From NCBI RefSeq assembly GCF_014193375.1, contig NZ_JACHZF010000013.1:62001-126000 (forward strand): DNA of 64,000 nt. Direction: 5' to 3'. Positions 55,261 to 64,000 of the stretch are shown in pieces. The stretch comes from Halomonas campaniensis. Lineage in GTDB: Bacteria > Pseudomonadota > Gammaproteobacteria > Pseudomonadales > Halomonadaceae. The notes beneath the pieces were generated by a model. The model was not told where the DNA came from, did not search any database, and saw only the letters and a program-made list of their open reading frames with translations. The translations under genes and the position numbers were made by a program. Within the stretch, counting starts at the first letter, position 1; every line of letters starts with the position of its first letter.

Positions 55261-56313
55261 TCAGCCCTTAACCACCCGATAGACCCGGAAGCGGCGGTCG
55301 TCGGCGAGGAGCTCGAAGCCGCCGAAGGCGCGCTCGAGGAGGTCCGGATAGGGCAGGAAGGCGTTGGCCACCAGAATCAGCTGCCCGCCGCGGCGCAGGT
55401 GCGCCGGCGCCTCAAGGATCAGCCGCGCCGCCGGGCCGTAGTCGATGGCCCGCTCCTGGTGGAAGGGCGGGTTGCTGACGATGGCGTCGAAGGCCCGCCC
55501 CGCCAGCGCCGAGTAGACGTCGCTCTCGACCGCCTCCCCCGCCAGGCCGTTGGCGGCTAGCGTCCGGCGCGTCGCCTCCACGGCGAAGGCGTTGACGTCC
55601 ACCGCCGTGACCCGCGCCCCGCGGCGCGCCAGCCAGGCCGCCAGGATCCCGTCGCCACAGCCCATATCCAGAACTTCGCCCAGGCCATCCCCAGGCATGT
55701 CGCCTGATTCCCTCCCCTCGCCCGCCGGCAGCGCCCCCGGGAGCGTCTCCAGCAGCAACCGGGTGCCGTCGTCGAGCTTGCCGTGGCCGAACACCCCGGG
55801 GTGGCTGGCAAGCGTCAGCCGCTCGCTCCCCACCTGGGCCTCGAAGGCGGTCCAGGCGTCGTCCGGGGCGAGCGCGACCCGTTCCAGGCGGGTCTCGTAG
55901 AGGGCGCAGCGCCGGGCGCTGTCGCGCTTGCGGCAGCCCAGCCCCAGGGCCGCCAGCACCTTGAGCACCCGCTTGATGCCCCCCTGGTTCTCGCCCACCA
56001 GCTGCAGCGGCGTGCCCGGCGGCAGCACCGCGCAGAGCCACAGCAGCCACCACTCGCCCAGCGCATGGCTCTTGGGCCAGAACAGCACCGCCCCGGGGGG
56101 CGCGCCCTCGCGAGCCCCAGGCAGCGTCTCGAAGGGCGAGATCGCGGGCCGCCCGGCGGCCTGCCAGGCGGCGCGCACGGCAAGGTCGGCGCTGACCGCC
56201 GTGCCCTGCCCCGCTTCCAGCCAGCCATCCCGGGGCGGGGCCACCCACCACCAGCCGCGGTAGTCGGCGTCCTGGCGCTCCAGCAGCTGGCAGACCGGGG
56301 TCTCGGCACTCAT
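55261..56313 (-). CDS. rsmC: 16S rRNA (guanine(1207)-N(2))-methyltransferase RsmC
   Basis: A 350-residue RNA methyltransferase of the small ribosomal subunit. The N-terminal pseudo-methyltransferase domain contains FWPKSHALGEWWL and ENQGGIKRV; the catalytic C-terminal domain has the SAM loop LDMGCGDGILAAWLARRGARVTAVDVN and the NPPFH active-site motif typical of guanine-N2 enzymes. The start overlaps the cmoM stop codon as ATGA. Confidence 0.93.
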   Translation of the reverse strand: MSAETPVCQLLERQDADYRGWWWVAPPRDGWLEAGQGTAVSADLAVRAAWQAAGRPAISPFETLPGAREGAPPGAVLFWPKSHALGEWWLLWLCAVLPPGTPLQLVGENQGGIKRVLKVLAALGLGCRKRDSARRCALYETRLERVALAPDDAWTAFEAQVGSERLTLASHPGVFGHGKLDDGTRLLLETLPGALPAGEGRESGDMPGDGLGEVLDMGCGDGILAAWLARRGARVTAVDVNAFAVEATRRTLAANGLAGEAVESDVYSALAGRAFDAIVSNPPFHQERAIDYGPAARLILEAPAHLRRGGQLILVANAFLPYPDLLERAFGGFELLADDRRFRVYRVVKG

Positions 56314-57161
56314 GGTCGGGGCTCCCTGTCCGCGGATGGGGGGGACTCGGGGCGTACCAGGGTGTAGAGGAGGTAGCGCCCCAGCCGCCAGTGGGGATCG
56401 ACGCGGCAGTAGCGCCGCTCGAGCGCCAGCAGCGCCTCGCGGTCGGCGTCGCTCTCGGCGGGCCGGCGCAGGTAGTCGTGGAAGATGCGGATGCCGGCCA
56501 CGCCGCGGATCTCCAGGCCGCACTCGGCGCTCCACGCGGTGACCTGGGCATGGGTCAGCGGCGAGATCGGCGTCAGCCGCCGGCGCAGCCCCTTGCCCTC
56601 CAGGCGGTCGGCCAGGGCCTTCTCCAGGTTGCCCTTCACCACGTTGGAGAAGCGCAGCGCATCGCGGTTGAAGACCATCAGCGAGAGCTGGCCCCCCGGC
56701 GCCAGCCGGTCGGCCAGGGTGGCCAGGGCCGCGCGGGGATCGGCCAGCCACTCCAGCACCGCGTGGCAGGCGATCAGCGGCCAGGGCCCGGGCGCCACCT
56801 CGGGCAGCGCCTGCAGCGGTGCCTGGTGGAAGGTCACCGGCGCGTCCGCCAGGGCGAGGCGGGCCCGGGCCAGCATCTCCGCGGAGGGCTCCATCAGCGT
56901 CACCGCATGGTCGCGGGCGGCGAACCAGGCCGCCAGCTGGCCGAGGCCGCCGCCCACATCGAGCAGCGGCTGGCCGTGCAGGGCGAGCATCTCGGGCAGC
57001 AGCCGGTCGAGCAGCGCCAGGCGCAGCTCGCCGCGGCTGCCGCCGTAGAGGCTGGCGGCGAACTTGTCGGCCAGGCCGTCGAAGTGGCGGTCGCCCGCCG
57101 CGGAGAGGGGCGAGACGGCGTTCGGGCTGGCAGGATCGATGGGCAATGACATGGGCGGCAT
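56310..57161 (-). CDS. cmoM: tRNA cmo5U methyltransferase CmoM
   Basis: A 283-residue methyltransferase that converts 5-carboxymethoxyuridine 34 to its methyl ester. It has FDGLADKFAASLYGGSRGELRLALL, the SAM-binding LDVGGGLGQLAAWFAARDHAV, CHAVLEWLADPRAAL and GIRIFHDYLR, all matching E. coli CmoM. The N-terminus is about 20 residues longer than in E. coli. An alternative ATG at 57152 would shorten it by three residues. It is translationally coupled to rsmC. Confidence 0.92.
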   Translation of the reverse strand: MPPMSLPIDPASPNAVSPLSAAGDRHFDGLADKFAASLYGGSRGELRLALLDRLLPEMLALHGQPLLDVGGGLGQLAAWFAARDHAVTLMEPSAEMLARARLALADAPVTFHQAPLQALPEVAPGPWPLIACHAVLEWLADPRAALATLADRLAPGGQLSLMVFNRDALRFSNVVKGNLEKALADRLEGKGLRRRLTPISPLTHAQVTAWSAECGLEIRGVAGIRIFHDYLRRPAESDADREALLALERRYCRVDPHWRLGRYLLYTLVRPESPPSADREPRP

Positions 57162-57182
57162 CCGGCGAAGTCGCCGGCCATT

Positions 57183-58685
57183 CTACCCGATCGGCCGCGG
57201 CAGGTGGCGACCCCAGCCGCTGTCGGCCTCGAGCTGGGCGGCCAGCGCCAGCAGTCGCCGCTCGTCCCCCATGGGGCCGACCACCTGCACGCCCACCGGC
57301 AGCCCCTCCGGGGTGACATGCAGGGGCAGCGACATGGCCGGCTGGCCGGTGAGGTTGGCCAGCTGGGTGAAGGGGGTCATGCGCAGGGAGTCGGCGGCCA
57401 GGCGCTTGAGCAGGCCGGCCCTCATCGCCAGCCGGGAGGCGCCGGGGATGGCCAGCAGCGCCATCAGCCGCTCCCGGGCCGCCGACGGATAGAGCTCGCC
57501 GCGCCGCGGGGCCGAGGTAGCGGCCACCGGCATCAGCAGCAGGTCGTAGCGTCGGTGGAAGTCGGCCATGGCCCGTGCCACGACATTCCAGTGGCGCTTG
57601 GCCAGCTCATAGTCGCGGGCCGGCAGGCAGCGCCCCAGGCGCCCGATGGCGCGGGTGGCAGGCTCGATGTCGAGCCGCCCCACCGGCACGCCGGTCTGCT
57701 CGCCGATCCAGGCCAGGTCTGCCGCCAGGTGCCCCAGATAGAGGGTCAGGTAGCTGTCGGCCAGGGCGCCGCCCTCCACCGGCGGGTCGGCCCACTCGAC
57801 GTGGTGGCCCAGCCCCTCCAGGCGATGCGCGGCCTGCTCCACCGCCCGACGCACCTCGGGGTCGAGCCGGGTGCCCAGCGCCGCGCCCAGCGGCTCGCCC
57901 AGGGACACCGCAACCCGCAGCGGGGGAGGTGGACACGCCAGCGCCGTCAGGAAGCCAGGCTCCCGGGGCAGCGGCCAGGGGCTGCCCGCATCCATTCCGT
58001 TGATGGCGTCCAGCAGGGCCGCGCTGTCGCGCACGCTGCGGGTCAGGGCATGCTCGACCACCGCGCCCTGCCACACCTCGCCGAACATGGGGCCCAGCGG
58101 CACGCGCCCCCGGGAGGGCTTGAGGCCGAACAGGCCGCAGTGGCTGGCCGGGATGCGGATCGAGCCGCCGCCGTCGCCGGCCATGGCCAGGGGCACCAGG
58201 CCGGCGGCCACCGCGGCCGCGGCGCCCCCGCTGGAGCCCCCGGGGGAGCACTCGTGCCGCCAGGGGTTGACCGGATGGGGGAAGGCGTGGGGCTCGGTGA
58301 TGCCCATCAGCCCCAGCTCCGGGGTTGCGGTCTGGCCGAGGATGGCCAGGCCCGCCTGGCGCAGCCGCGTGACCAGGCTCGAGTCCTCCGGGGCGCGCCA
58401 GTCGGCCATGGCCGCGCTGCCGAAGGCCAGGGGCTCGCCGCCGATGGCCATCAGCAGGTCCTTGGTCAGGGTCGGCACCCCGGCGAAGGGGGCGGCCGGG
58501 TCGACGACCCGCCCCTCGCCGCGGGCCTGTTCGAAGCGGGTCCGCACCACCGCGCCCAGCACCGGGTTGCCCACCTCGATCATCGCGCAGGCGGCGTCGA
58601 ACACCTCCTCGCGACTCACCTCGCCGTCGCGGATCAGCGTCGCCAGCCCCAGGCCGTCATGGGCACGATAGTCGTGGATCTCCAT
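57183..58685 (-). CDS. Amidase signature family amidase
   Basis: A 500-residue amidase signature enzyme. The Ser-cisSer-Lys triad is visible: lysine in PTLTKDLL (about residue 83), and two serines in SPGGSSGGAAAAVAAG and GDGGGSIRIPASHCGLFGLKPSRG. The substrate is not predictable; the closest kinds I can suggest are 6-aminohexanoate-cyclic-dimer hydrolase-like or general acylamidases. It is not GatA, since no GatB or GatC is nearby. It lies 48 bases after the RND permease on the same strand and may share its transcript. Confidence 0.88.
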   Translation of the reverse strand: MEIHDYRAHDGLGLATLIRDGEVSREEVFDAACAMIEVGNPVLGAVVRTRFEQARGEGRVVDPAAPFAGVPTLTKDLLMAIGGEPLAFGSAAMADWRAPEDSSLVTRLRQAGLAILGQTATPELGLMGITEPHAFPHPVNPWRHECSPGGSSGGAAAAVAAGLVPLAMAGDGGGSIRIPASHCGLFGLKPSRGRVPLGPMFGEVWQGAVVEHALTRSVRDSAALLDAINGMDAGSPWPLPREPGFLTALACPPPPLRVAVSLGEPLGAALGTRLDPEVRRAVEQAAHRLEGLGHHVEWADPPVEGGALADSYLTLYLGHLAADLAWIGEQTGVPVGRLDIEPATRAIGRLGRCLPARDYELAKRHWNVVARAMADFHRRYDLLLMPVAATSAPRRGELYPSAARERLMALLAIPGASRLAMRAGLLKRLAADSLRMTPFTQLANLTGQPAMSLPLHVTPEGLPVGVQVVGPMGDERRLLALAAQLEADSGWGRHLPRPIG

Positions 58686-58733
58686 GGGCGCTCTCCCTTG
58701 CCGTTGCCCTGTACTCATCGACGCGGATCAAGC

Positions 58734-61700
58734 CTAGCCCTCCGACTCCGCCGAGGCCAGCGCCCGCCGCCTCGCCAGCGCCTCGCGGGCGTGCTCCAGC
58801 CAGGAGAGCAGCGCCGGGGTGACCAGCAGCACCAGCAGCGTGGAGCCGCCCAGCCCGAAGGCGATGGAGGCCGCCATGGGGATCAGGAACTGGGCCTGCA
58901 GCGAGGTCTCGAAGAGCAGCGGCAAGAGCCCCCCGATGGTGGTCAGGGAGGTCAGCAGCACCGCCCTCACCCGCTGCACCACCGCCTCGTTGAGCGCCGC
59001 GTCGATGGCCAGGCCCCGGTCGCGCTGCTCGCGGTAGAAGCTGACCAGGATGATGGCGTTGTTGACCACGATGCCGGAGAGCCCGAACAGCCCGAACAGC
59101 GAGAGGATGGTCAGGTCGATGCCCAGCAGCCAGTGGCCCAGCAGCGCCCCCACCAGCGAGAAGGGGATGATCGCCATGACGATCAGCGGCAGGCTCCAGG
59201 AGGCGAACACCCAGGTCAGCACGCCATACATCAGCCCCAGCCCCACCAGCAGGCCCAGGCGCATGTCGGCCAGGGTCTCCCGCTGGTCGGCGGCGCGCCC
59301 CTCGAAGCTGTAGTGCAGGTGGTGATCCCGCGCCAGGGCCGGCAGCAGCTCCGCCGAGAGGCTCGCCAGCACCTGCTCCGCCGAGGTGGCTCGGGTGTCG
59401 AGCTCGGCGGTGACCTCCACCGCCAGCTGGCCGTCGGCATGGCGCAGCGCCTCGAAGCCCTGGCGGTGGTCCAGCGCCATCACCTGGGCCAGCGGCACCT
59501 GGCGGCCGTCGGGCAGGCTGACCGCCAGGCTGGAGAGGGTCGCCAGCCGCTGGCGCTGCTCGCGGGGCAGCTGCACGCGCACCTCGACCTCGTCGGCCCC
59601 GGCCTGGTGGATCTGCACCACCTGGCCGTCGAAGGCGGTGCGCAGCTGGCTGCCCAGCTCGCCGGTGGTCAGCCCCAGCGCCTCGCCGAAGGCATTGACC
59701 CGGTAGATCAGCTGCTCGCGTCCCCAGGGCATGTCGTCCTCGGTATCCAGCACCCCGGGCAGGCCGGTGAGCGCCTGGGAGAGGATGTCGGCCGCCCGGC
59801 GCAGGTCGCCGGCATCCTCGCCGGTCAGGCGGATGTTCACGTCCCGGCCCGGGGGTCCGGCGGCCCGCTCGTTGATGGTCAGGGTGTCGAGCCCCGCCGG
59901 CAGGGAAATGCGCTCGCGCCAGGCGCGGATGAACTCGGCGTTGCGCACCTCGCGATGGTCCGGCGAGACCAGCTCGATCATGATCGCCCCCACCTCGTCG
60001 GCGCTGCGCCCGGGAGAGCCGCCCTCCAGGGTCGCGCCGTAGCGGGTCACGGCCACCTCCACCAGCTCGCCCCCCAGGGCCCGGTCGGTCTCCTCCAGGG
60101 TCTCGCCCAGGTGGTCGAGGAAGCGGGCCACCGTGGCACGGTCGGTGCCCGCCACGAAGCTGGCGTTGGCATAGACCACGCTGGACTCCGGGGCGGGAAA
60201 GAAGTTGAAGCCGATCCGCCCGCCGGCCAGCAGGCCGGCGGTCACCAGGGTCACCGCCAGGGCGCCGGCCAGGGTGGCGCCGCGGTGGCGCAGGGTCAGC
60301 GCCGAGAAGCGCCGGAAGGCCCCCTGGCGAAAGGCGTCGAAGCGTGCCTCGAAGCCCTGGCGCCAGCGGGCGATGCCGCGAGGCGGCCGGGCGCCGCGCG
60401 GCCCGGGCACGAAGGCGTTGCGCAGGTGGGCCGGCAGCACCACGAAGCACTCCAGCAGCGAGGCGATCAGCACGCAGATCATGATCACCGGGATGTCGCC
60501 GAGGATGTTGCCGATCACCCCGCCGACCATCAGCAGCGGCATGAAGGCGGCCACCGTGGTCAGCGAGGAGGCCACCACCGGCCAGAGCATGCGCCGCGCC
60601 GCCCCCGCCGAGGCGTGCCGTGGCGCCTCGCCCATGCGGTGGTGGGCATCGGCATCCTCACCGACCACGATGGCGTCGTCGACGATCACCCCCAGCGCCA
60701 TGATCAGTGCGAACAGCGACATCATGTTGATGGAGCCGCCGATGCCCCAGAACACCCCCAGGGCCGCCATGAAGGCGGTGGGGATGCCGATGGCCACCCA
60801 CAGCGCCACCCGGGCCGGCAGGAAGAAGTAGAGCAGGATCACCACCAGCAGCAGGCCGCCCGCGCCGTTGGCGATCAGCAGGGAGATGCGGTCGTCGATC
60901 AGCTTCCAGGACTCGTCGTGGACTTCCAGCTCGACGCTGGCCGGCAGCGTCGGCCGGGTCCGGTCCAGCCAGTCGTCCAGCACCCGGGCCGCGGCCAGGG
61001 AGTTGCCGGACTCGGCACGCTGCAGCAGCAGCTCCGCCGCCGGCCGGCCCCGGTAGGCCAGGGTGACCTGGCCCTCGCGGGGCTCCTGGCGGATCACCGC
61101 GATGTCGCCCAGGCGCAGCTGCACCCGGTCGCCGCTGAGCACGGCCAGGTCCTCGAAGGCCAGGGCATCCCGGCGCTGCTCCAGGGAGCGCAGCTCCCGG
61201 GCGCTGTCGCGCTGGCCCAGCAGGCCGGCGGGCAGGTCCCGGGACATGCCCTGCACCCGCCGCGCGATCTCCTCCAGCGACAGCGACAGGCCCTGCAGGC
61301 GCTCCGCCGGGATCTCGATGCTGATCTGCTGCTCGGGCAGGCCGTTGACCTCGACCCGGTCGATGCCGGCCAGCAGCAGCTCGTCCTCGAAGCGCTGGGC
61401 CAGCTGGCGCAGCTCGCGCTCGTCCAGCTCGCCGTGCACCAGCAGCCGCGCCACCGGTTCAAAGCGGGCCAGGCGCGAGACCTCCGGCGTCTCGGCATCC
61501 GCCGGCAGGTTGGTGAAGCCGTCGACCTGCTGGCGGACGTCGTCCAGGGCCAGCACCGGGTCGCTGCCCTCGACGAACTCCAGGGTGATGTTGGCGATCC
61601 CCTGGGCGGAGGTCGAGGTCATGCGCTTGAGCCCATCCAGGCTGCGCAGGCGCTGCTCCAGGGGGTTGGTGATGCCCTGCTCGATGTCCTCGGCGGAGGC

Positions 61701-61871
61701 CCCGCTCCACACCACCCGTACGCTGACCACGTCCAGCGCGAAGGTGGGAAAGAACTGGATGTTCATGCGCGCGATGCCGAGCGCGCCGCCCATCAGCATC
61801 ACCAGCATCACCAGGTTGGCCGCCACCTTGTGGTGGACAAAGAACCCGATCAGCCCGCCGCGTCGACTCAT
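58734..61871 (-). CDS. RND-family efflux permease
   Basis: A 1045-residue inner membrane transporter of the AcrB/HAE1-like RND type. Two repeats each have one helix, a large periplasmic loop and a helical bundle. The proton-relay pair DD lies in LGVIVDDAIVVGE in the first half, and GIVVNNAIILVSFYREQRDRG is the corresponding part of the second half. It would export drugs, dyes or lipophilic compounds across both membranes with its adaptor and an outer membrane channel encoded elsewhere. The start overlaps the adaptor stop codon as ATGA. Confidence 0.93.
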   Translation of the reverse strand: MSRRGGLIGFFVHHKVAANLVMLVMLMGGALGIARMNIQFFPTFALDVVSVRVVWSGASAEDIEQGITNPLEQRLRSLDGLKRMTSTSAQGIANITLEFVEGSDPVLALDDVRQQVDGFTNLPADAETPEVSRLARFEPVARLLVHGELDERELRQLAQRFEDELLLAGIDRVEVNGLPEQQISIEIPAERLQGLSLSLEEIARRVQGMSRDLPAGLLGQRDSARELRSLEQRRDALAFEDLAVLSGDRVQLRLGDIAVIRQEPREGQVTLAYRGRPAAELLLQRAESGNSLAAARVLDDWLDRTRPTLPASVELEVHDESWKLIDDRISLLIANGAGGLLLVVILLYFFLPARVALWVAIGIPTAFMAALGVFWGIGGSINMMSLFALIMALGVIVDDAIVVGEDADAHHRMGEAPRHASAGAARRMLWPVVASSLTTVAAFMPLLMVGGVIGNILGDIPVIMICVLIASLLECFVVLPAHLRNAFVPGPRGARPPRGIARWRQGFEARFDAFRQGAFRRFSALTLRHRGATLAGALAVTLVTAGLLAGGRIGFNFFPAPESSVVYANASFVAGTDRATVARFLDHLGETLEETDRALGGELVEVAVTRYGATLEGGSPGRSADEVGAIMIELVSPDHREVRNAEFIRAWRERISLPAGLDTLTINERAAGPPGRDVNIRLTGEDAGDLRRAADILSQALTGLPGVLDTEDDMPWGREQLIYRVNAFGEALGLTTGELGSQLRTAFDGQVVQIHQAGADEVEVRVQLPREQRQRLATLSSLAVSLPDGRQVPLAQVMALDHRQGFEALRHADGQLAVEVTAELDTRATSAEQVLASLSAELLPALARDHHLHYSFEGRAADQRETLADMRLGLLVGLGLMYGVLTWVFASWSLPLIVMAIIPFSLVGALLGHWLLGIDLTILSLFGLFGLSGIVVNNAIILVSFYREQRDRGLAIDAALNEAVVQRVRAVLLTSLTTIGGLLPLLFETSLQAQFLIPMAASIAFGLGGSTLLVLLVTPALLSWLEHAREALARRRALASAESEG

Positions 61872-63121
61872 GGGGTGGGCACCTCGCCCGTGGCGTTCGC
61901 GGCGTCGGCCACCTCCACGCGCAGGCCCTGCATGGCGTTGGGCAGGTGGGTGGCGATCACCCGGTCGCCCGCCGCGAGCCCGTCGCCGCGGACCAGCAGC
62001 CAGCGCTGGCCGTCGGGCCCCCGGGTCTCGCCCAGGCGCTCCACCCGCGCTCGCTCGAGCCGGTCGTCGTCATCGATGCGATAGAGCAGGTCGCTGCCGT
62101 GCAGGGCGGCGAAGGGCACCGCCAGGGCATCGGCCACCGCCGGGCGCTCCAGCAGCACCGCCACCAGGGCCCCGGGACGCAGCCCGGCGGCGGGGCCGTC
62201 CAGGGCGAGGATCGCCTCGGTGCCGGCCGGGTCGCTCTCGCCGGCCAGCCGCGACAGCACGAAGCGCTGGCCGCCCTCCTCGGCCACCGCCAGCCGCGGC
62301 TCGCCACGCTCGAGGCTTTCGACCAGCTCGACCTGAAAGCGGCTGGGCACCCGGGCGCGCAGCTCCAGCCCCTCGGCCGGATAGAGCGAGAGCAGCGGCG
62401 CCCGGGCCGCCACCTGGTCGCCCGGCGCCACCGCCACATCGGTGACCACGCCATCGAAGGGCGCCAGCACCCGGCCGCGCGCCGCGTCCCGCCGGGCGGT
62501 GGCCAGGGCCGCCCGGGCGCGGGCCAGGCGCGCCTCCAGGCTGGCCAGCCGCGAAGGGTGCTCGGCCACCGCGCTCTCGCGGGTGGTCACGCTGAGCCGG
62601 GCCCGGGCGACGGCGTCGCGGGCGGCGTCCAGGTCGGCCTGGGAGGCCAGGTTGCGCTCCACCAGCGAGCGGTTGCGCTCCAGCTGGCGCTGGGCGCTGG
62701 CCAGCAGCTCCCTTTCCCGCTCCAGGGCACGGCGGTCATTCTCGTGGCGCAGGCGCTCATTCTCCCCCTGGGCCTCCAGGTCGGCCACCTCCGCCTCGGC
62801 CTGGCGCAGCGGCGGCAGCAGGTCGGCGTCGTCCAGGGCCACCAGCAGGTCGCCCTCGCTGACCCGCTGGCCGTCGCGCACCGGCCGCTCGGCCACCCGG
62901 GCGGCCAGCGACGCCACCAGGCTGACCCGCTCCGGCGCCACCACCTCGCCGAACAGCGGCAGCACCGGCACATGGTCGGCGAAGGCGACCGTCAGCGCCT
63001 CGACCCGCCAGCTGCGCTCCTGGGGCACCGCCGGCGGCGGTTCCGGTCGAGTCAGGCGCAGGGCCATGAACCCGACGATGCCGAGGGCGAGGATCAGCAG
63101 GGGGAGCAGGCGCTTGAGCAT
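61868..63121 (-). CDS. RND periplasmic adaptor (membrane fusion) subunit
   Basis: A 417-residue HlyD-like adaptor. An N-terminal anchor helix (residues 4-20) is followed by a lipoyl half (LVASLAARVAERPVRDGQRVSEGDLLVALDD), a long coiled-coil hairpin (about 105-195), the second lipoyl half (ARGRVLAPFDGVVTDVAVAPGDQV) and beta-barrel and membrane-proximal domains. There is no lipobox. It is the first gene of the efflux pair. No repressor gene is adjacent. Confidence 0.93.
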   Translation of the reverse strand: MLKRLLPLLILALGIVGFMALRLTRPEPPPAVPQERSWRVEALTVAFADHVPVLPLFGEVVAPERVSLVASLAARVAERPVRDGQRVSEGDLLVALDDADLLPPLRQAEAEVADLEAQGENERLRHENDRRALERERELLASAQRQLERNRSLVERNLASQADLDAARDAVARARLSVTTRESAVAEHPSRLASLEARLARARAALATARRDAARGRVLAPFDGVVTDVAVAPGDQVAARAPLLSLYPAEGLELRARVPSRFQVELVESLERGEPRLAVAEEGGQRFVLSRLAGESDPAGTEAILALDGPAAGLRPGALVAVLLERPAVADALAVPFAALHGSDLLYRIDDDDRLERARVERLGETRGPDGQRWLLVRGDGLAAGDRVIATHLPNAMQGLRVEVADAANATGEVPTP

Positions 63122-63239
63122 GGGGAGGTCCGGGCCGGTGATTAGCGCGACCTACTATACGCTGGCTGCGGCCGCCGACGAACGGCCGGGACCAACGGTG
63201 CGGCAAGGTTACGCAGCGAGGTGTCTGTTCCCCGGGCGG

Positions 63240-63268
63240 TTTATCTCGACCGCGACTTTCCCTATAAT
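63240..63268 (+). promoter_or_regulatory. tRNA-Arg promoter
   Basis: A perfect TATAAT at 63263-63268 with TTTATC 17 bases upstream (63240-63245). The sequence between the -10 box and the tRNA is GC-rich (GCGCTGCGCG), as in stable-RNA promoters under stringent control. Confidence 0.7.
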
Positions 63269-63280
63269 GCGCTGCGCGTC

Positions 63281-63357
63281 GCCCCCTTAGCTCAGCTGGA
63301 TAGAGCGTCCCCCTCCTAAGGGGAAGGTCTCAGGTTCGAATCCTGAAGGGGGCGCCA
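63281..63357 (+). tRNA. tRNA-Arg, anticodon CCT
   Basis: A complete 77-base cloverleaf with encoded CCA. Acceptor stem GCCCCCT pairs with AGGGGGC, discriminator G. The D arm is GCTC/GAGC, the anticodon stem TCCCC/GGGGA with loop CTCCTAA (anticodon CCT, reading AGG), and the T arm TCAGG-TTCGAAT-CCTGA. A good promoter lies just upstream. Confidence 0.96.
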
Positions 63358-63497
63358 TCGTTTACGCCTCCCGCTGGTGCTCCCCCGCTCCCCTGCCTAT
63401 CCTTGCGAAGTCACGGGTGGAGCCGTCGTCATGAAACCGTCACGTTCGGGTTCCATCCTTCCTGGCCAACAAGACGCCAACGACGGGAGCCCGACCC

Positions 63498-64000
63498 ATG
63501 CCGAAGATTCGTCCCCTCACCGCCCTGGCCGCCGGCCTGGCCTTCGCCACCGCCAGCCTCGCCGGCACCGCCCAGGCCGCCGACTACTACGACGGCAAGA
63601 ACATCCGCATGATCATCCCCTTCTCGCCGGGCGGCGGCACCGACACCTTCGGCCGACTGATCAGCCAGTATCTGGGCAGGCACATTCCCGGCGAGCCGAC
63701 CATTGTCGCCGAGAACGTCACCGGCGCCGGCGGCCTGCTGGGCAGCAACGAGTTCGCCGAGCGGGTCGACCAAGACGGCACCACGCTGATGACCGCCTCC
63801 GGCCACCTCAACCTGCGCGCCTTCCTGGGCCTCAAGGGGCTGCGCCTGGACCTCAACGAACTCGAGCCGGTGGTGGCCTCCCCCATGGGCCACGTCACCG
63901 CCATCTCCACCGAAGCCGGCATCGACGACTCCAGCGAGCTGCTCGAGGCTCGCGGCCGCCTGACCAAGGGCATCACCGACCCGGTGGGCCTGCTCGAGTC
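63498..64000 (+). CDS. Tripartite tricarboxylate transporter (TctC/Bug) substrate-binding protein, partial
   Basis: The first 167 codons of a gene cut by the right edge. A signal peptide (MPKIRPLTALAAGLAFATAS, cleavage near AQAADYY) leads into a Bug-type binding protein: IRMIIPFSPGGGTDTFGRLISQYL and PTIVAENVTGAGGLLGSNEF are the conserved ligand-binding loops of the TctC family. Such proteins deliver carboxylates to a TctA/TctB membrane pair, which is expected just beyond the window. GGGAG lies upstream of the start. Confidence 0.9.
   Translation, partial: MPKIRPLTALAAGLAFATASLAGTAQAADYYDGKNIRMIIPFSPGGGTDTFGRLISQYLGRHIPGEPTIVAENVTGAGGLLGSNEFAERVDQDGTTLMTASGHLNLRAFLGLKGLRLDLNELEPVVASPMGHVTAISTEAGIDDSSELLEARGRLTKGITDPVGLLE

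Noticed and set aside
57183..58685. Amidase as GatA of the glutamyl-tRNA amidotransferase
   Set aside because: No gatB or gatC nearby, and the sequence around the catalytic residues does not resemble GatA closely.
57204..62084. Very long plus-strand open frame opposite the amidase and RND permease
   Set aside because: It is antisense to two well-recognised genes; its translation is histidine-, glutamine- and arginine-rich low complexity, typical of the empty reverse frame in GC-rich DNA.

Overview
This GC-rich window looks like the chromosome of a moderately halophilic gammaproteobacterium, most probably Halomonas or another member of the Halomonadaceae. The grounds are the amiB-mutL-miaA-hfq-hflX-hflK-hflC-hisZ-purA supercluster in its Pseudomonas/Halomonas order, an EpmA/EpmB-type EF-P modification set, a bacterial voltage-gated sodium channel, and several families of intergenic repeats. 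This is inference from gene content and composition; no database was searched. I see no prophage, insertion sequence or CRISPR array.

Layout. 1-4.1 kb holds the start of pepN, a DUF454 membrane protein, yajQ, a GNAT acetyltransferase diverging from a RimK-like ATP-grasp ligase, and a corrinoid adenosyltransferase. 4.1-14.3 kb is the accessory highlight: a six-gene, same-strand exopolysaccharide operon encoding UDP-glucose dehydrogenase, an Alg8-like synthase, an Alg44-like PilZ co-polymerase, a PL14/PL20-like lyase, an AlgL-like PL5 lyase and a large Sel1-repeat lipoprotein. In front of it are a strong sigma-54 promoter match and two matching palindromes in enhancer position. It resembles an alginate operon in which UDP-glucuronate supply replaces GDP-mannuronate supply, so a glucuronan-like polymer is a reasonable hypothesis.

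14.4-30.6 kb is the conserved supercluster on the minus strand (purA, hisZ, hflC, hflK, hflX, hfq, miaA, mutL, amiB/C, tsaE, nnr), followed by queG, orn and rsgA. 30.6-35.4 kb carries a rhodanese, psd, and the EF-P trio epmA-efp-epmB. 35.5-39.7 kb carries leuA behind a convincing leucine attenuator (18-codon leader peptide with rare CTA leucine codons), then a sodium channel translationally coupled to serB. 39.8-53.2 kb holds parC, parE, yqiA, pgi, cmoA-cmoB, cysD-cysN, cpdA, the DUF1249 protein and nudF. 53.4-64 kb holds a TPR protein, greB, a lower-GC DUF4160/DUF2442 pair, rsmC, cmoM, an amidase, an RND efflux pair, tRNA-Arg(CCT), and the start of a tripartite tricarboxylate transporter binding protein.

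Themes. Many genes serve translation fidelity and RNA modification (miaA, tsaE, queG, cmoA/B/M, rsmC, EF-P and its modification, rsgA, hflX). Three genes touch cyclic di-GMP: the PilZ co-polymerase, YajQ and Orn. Two families of about 110-120 bp repeats sit at gene 3' ends; one of them always has the same orientation relative to the gene it follows.
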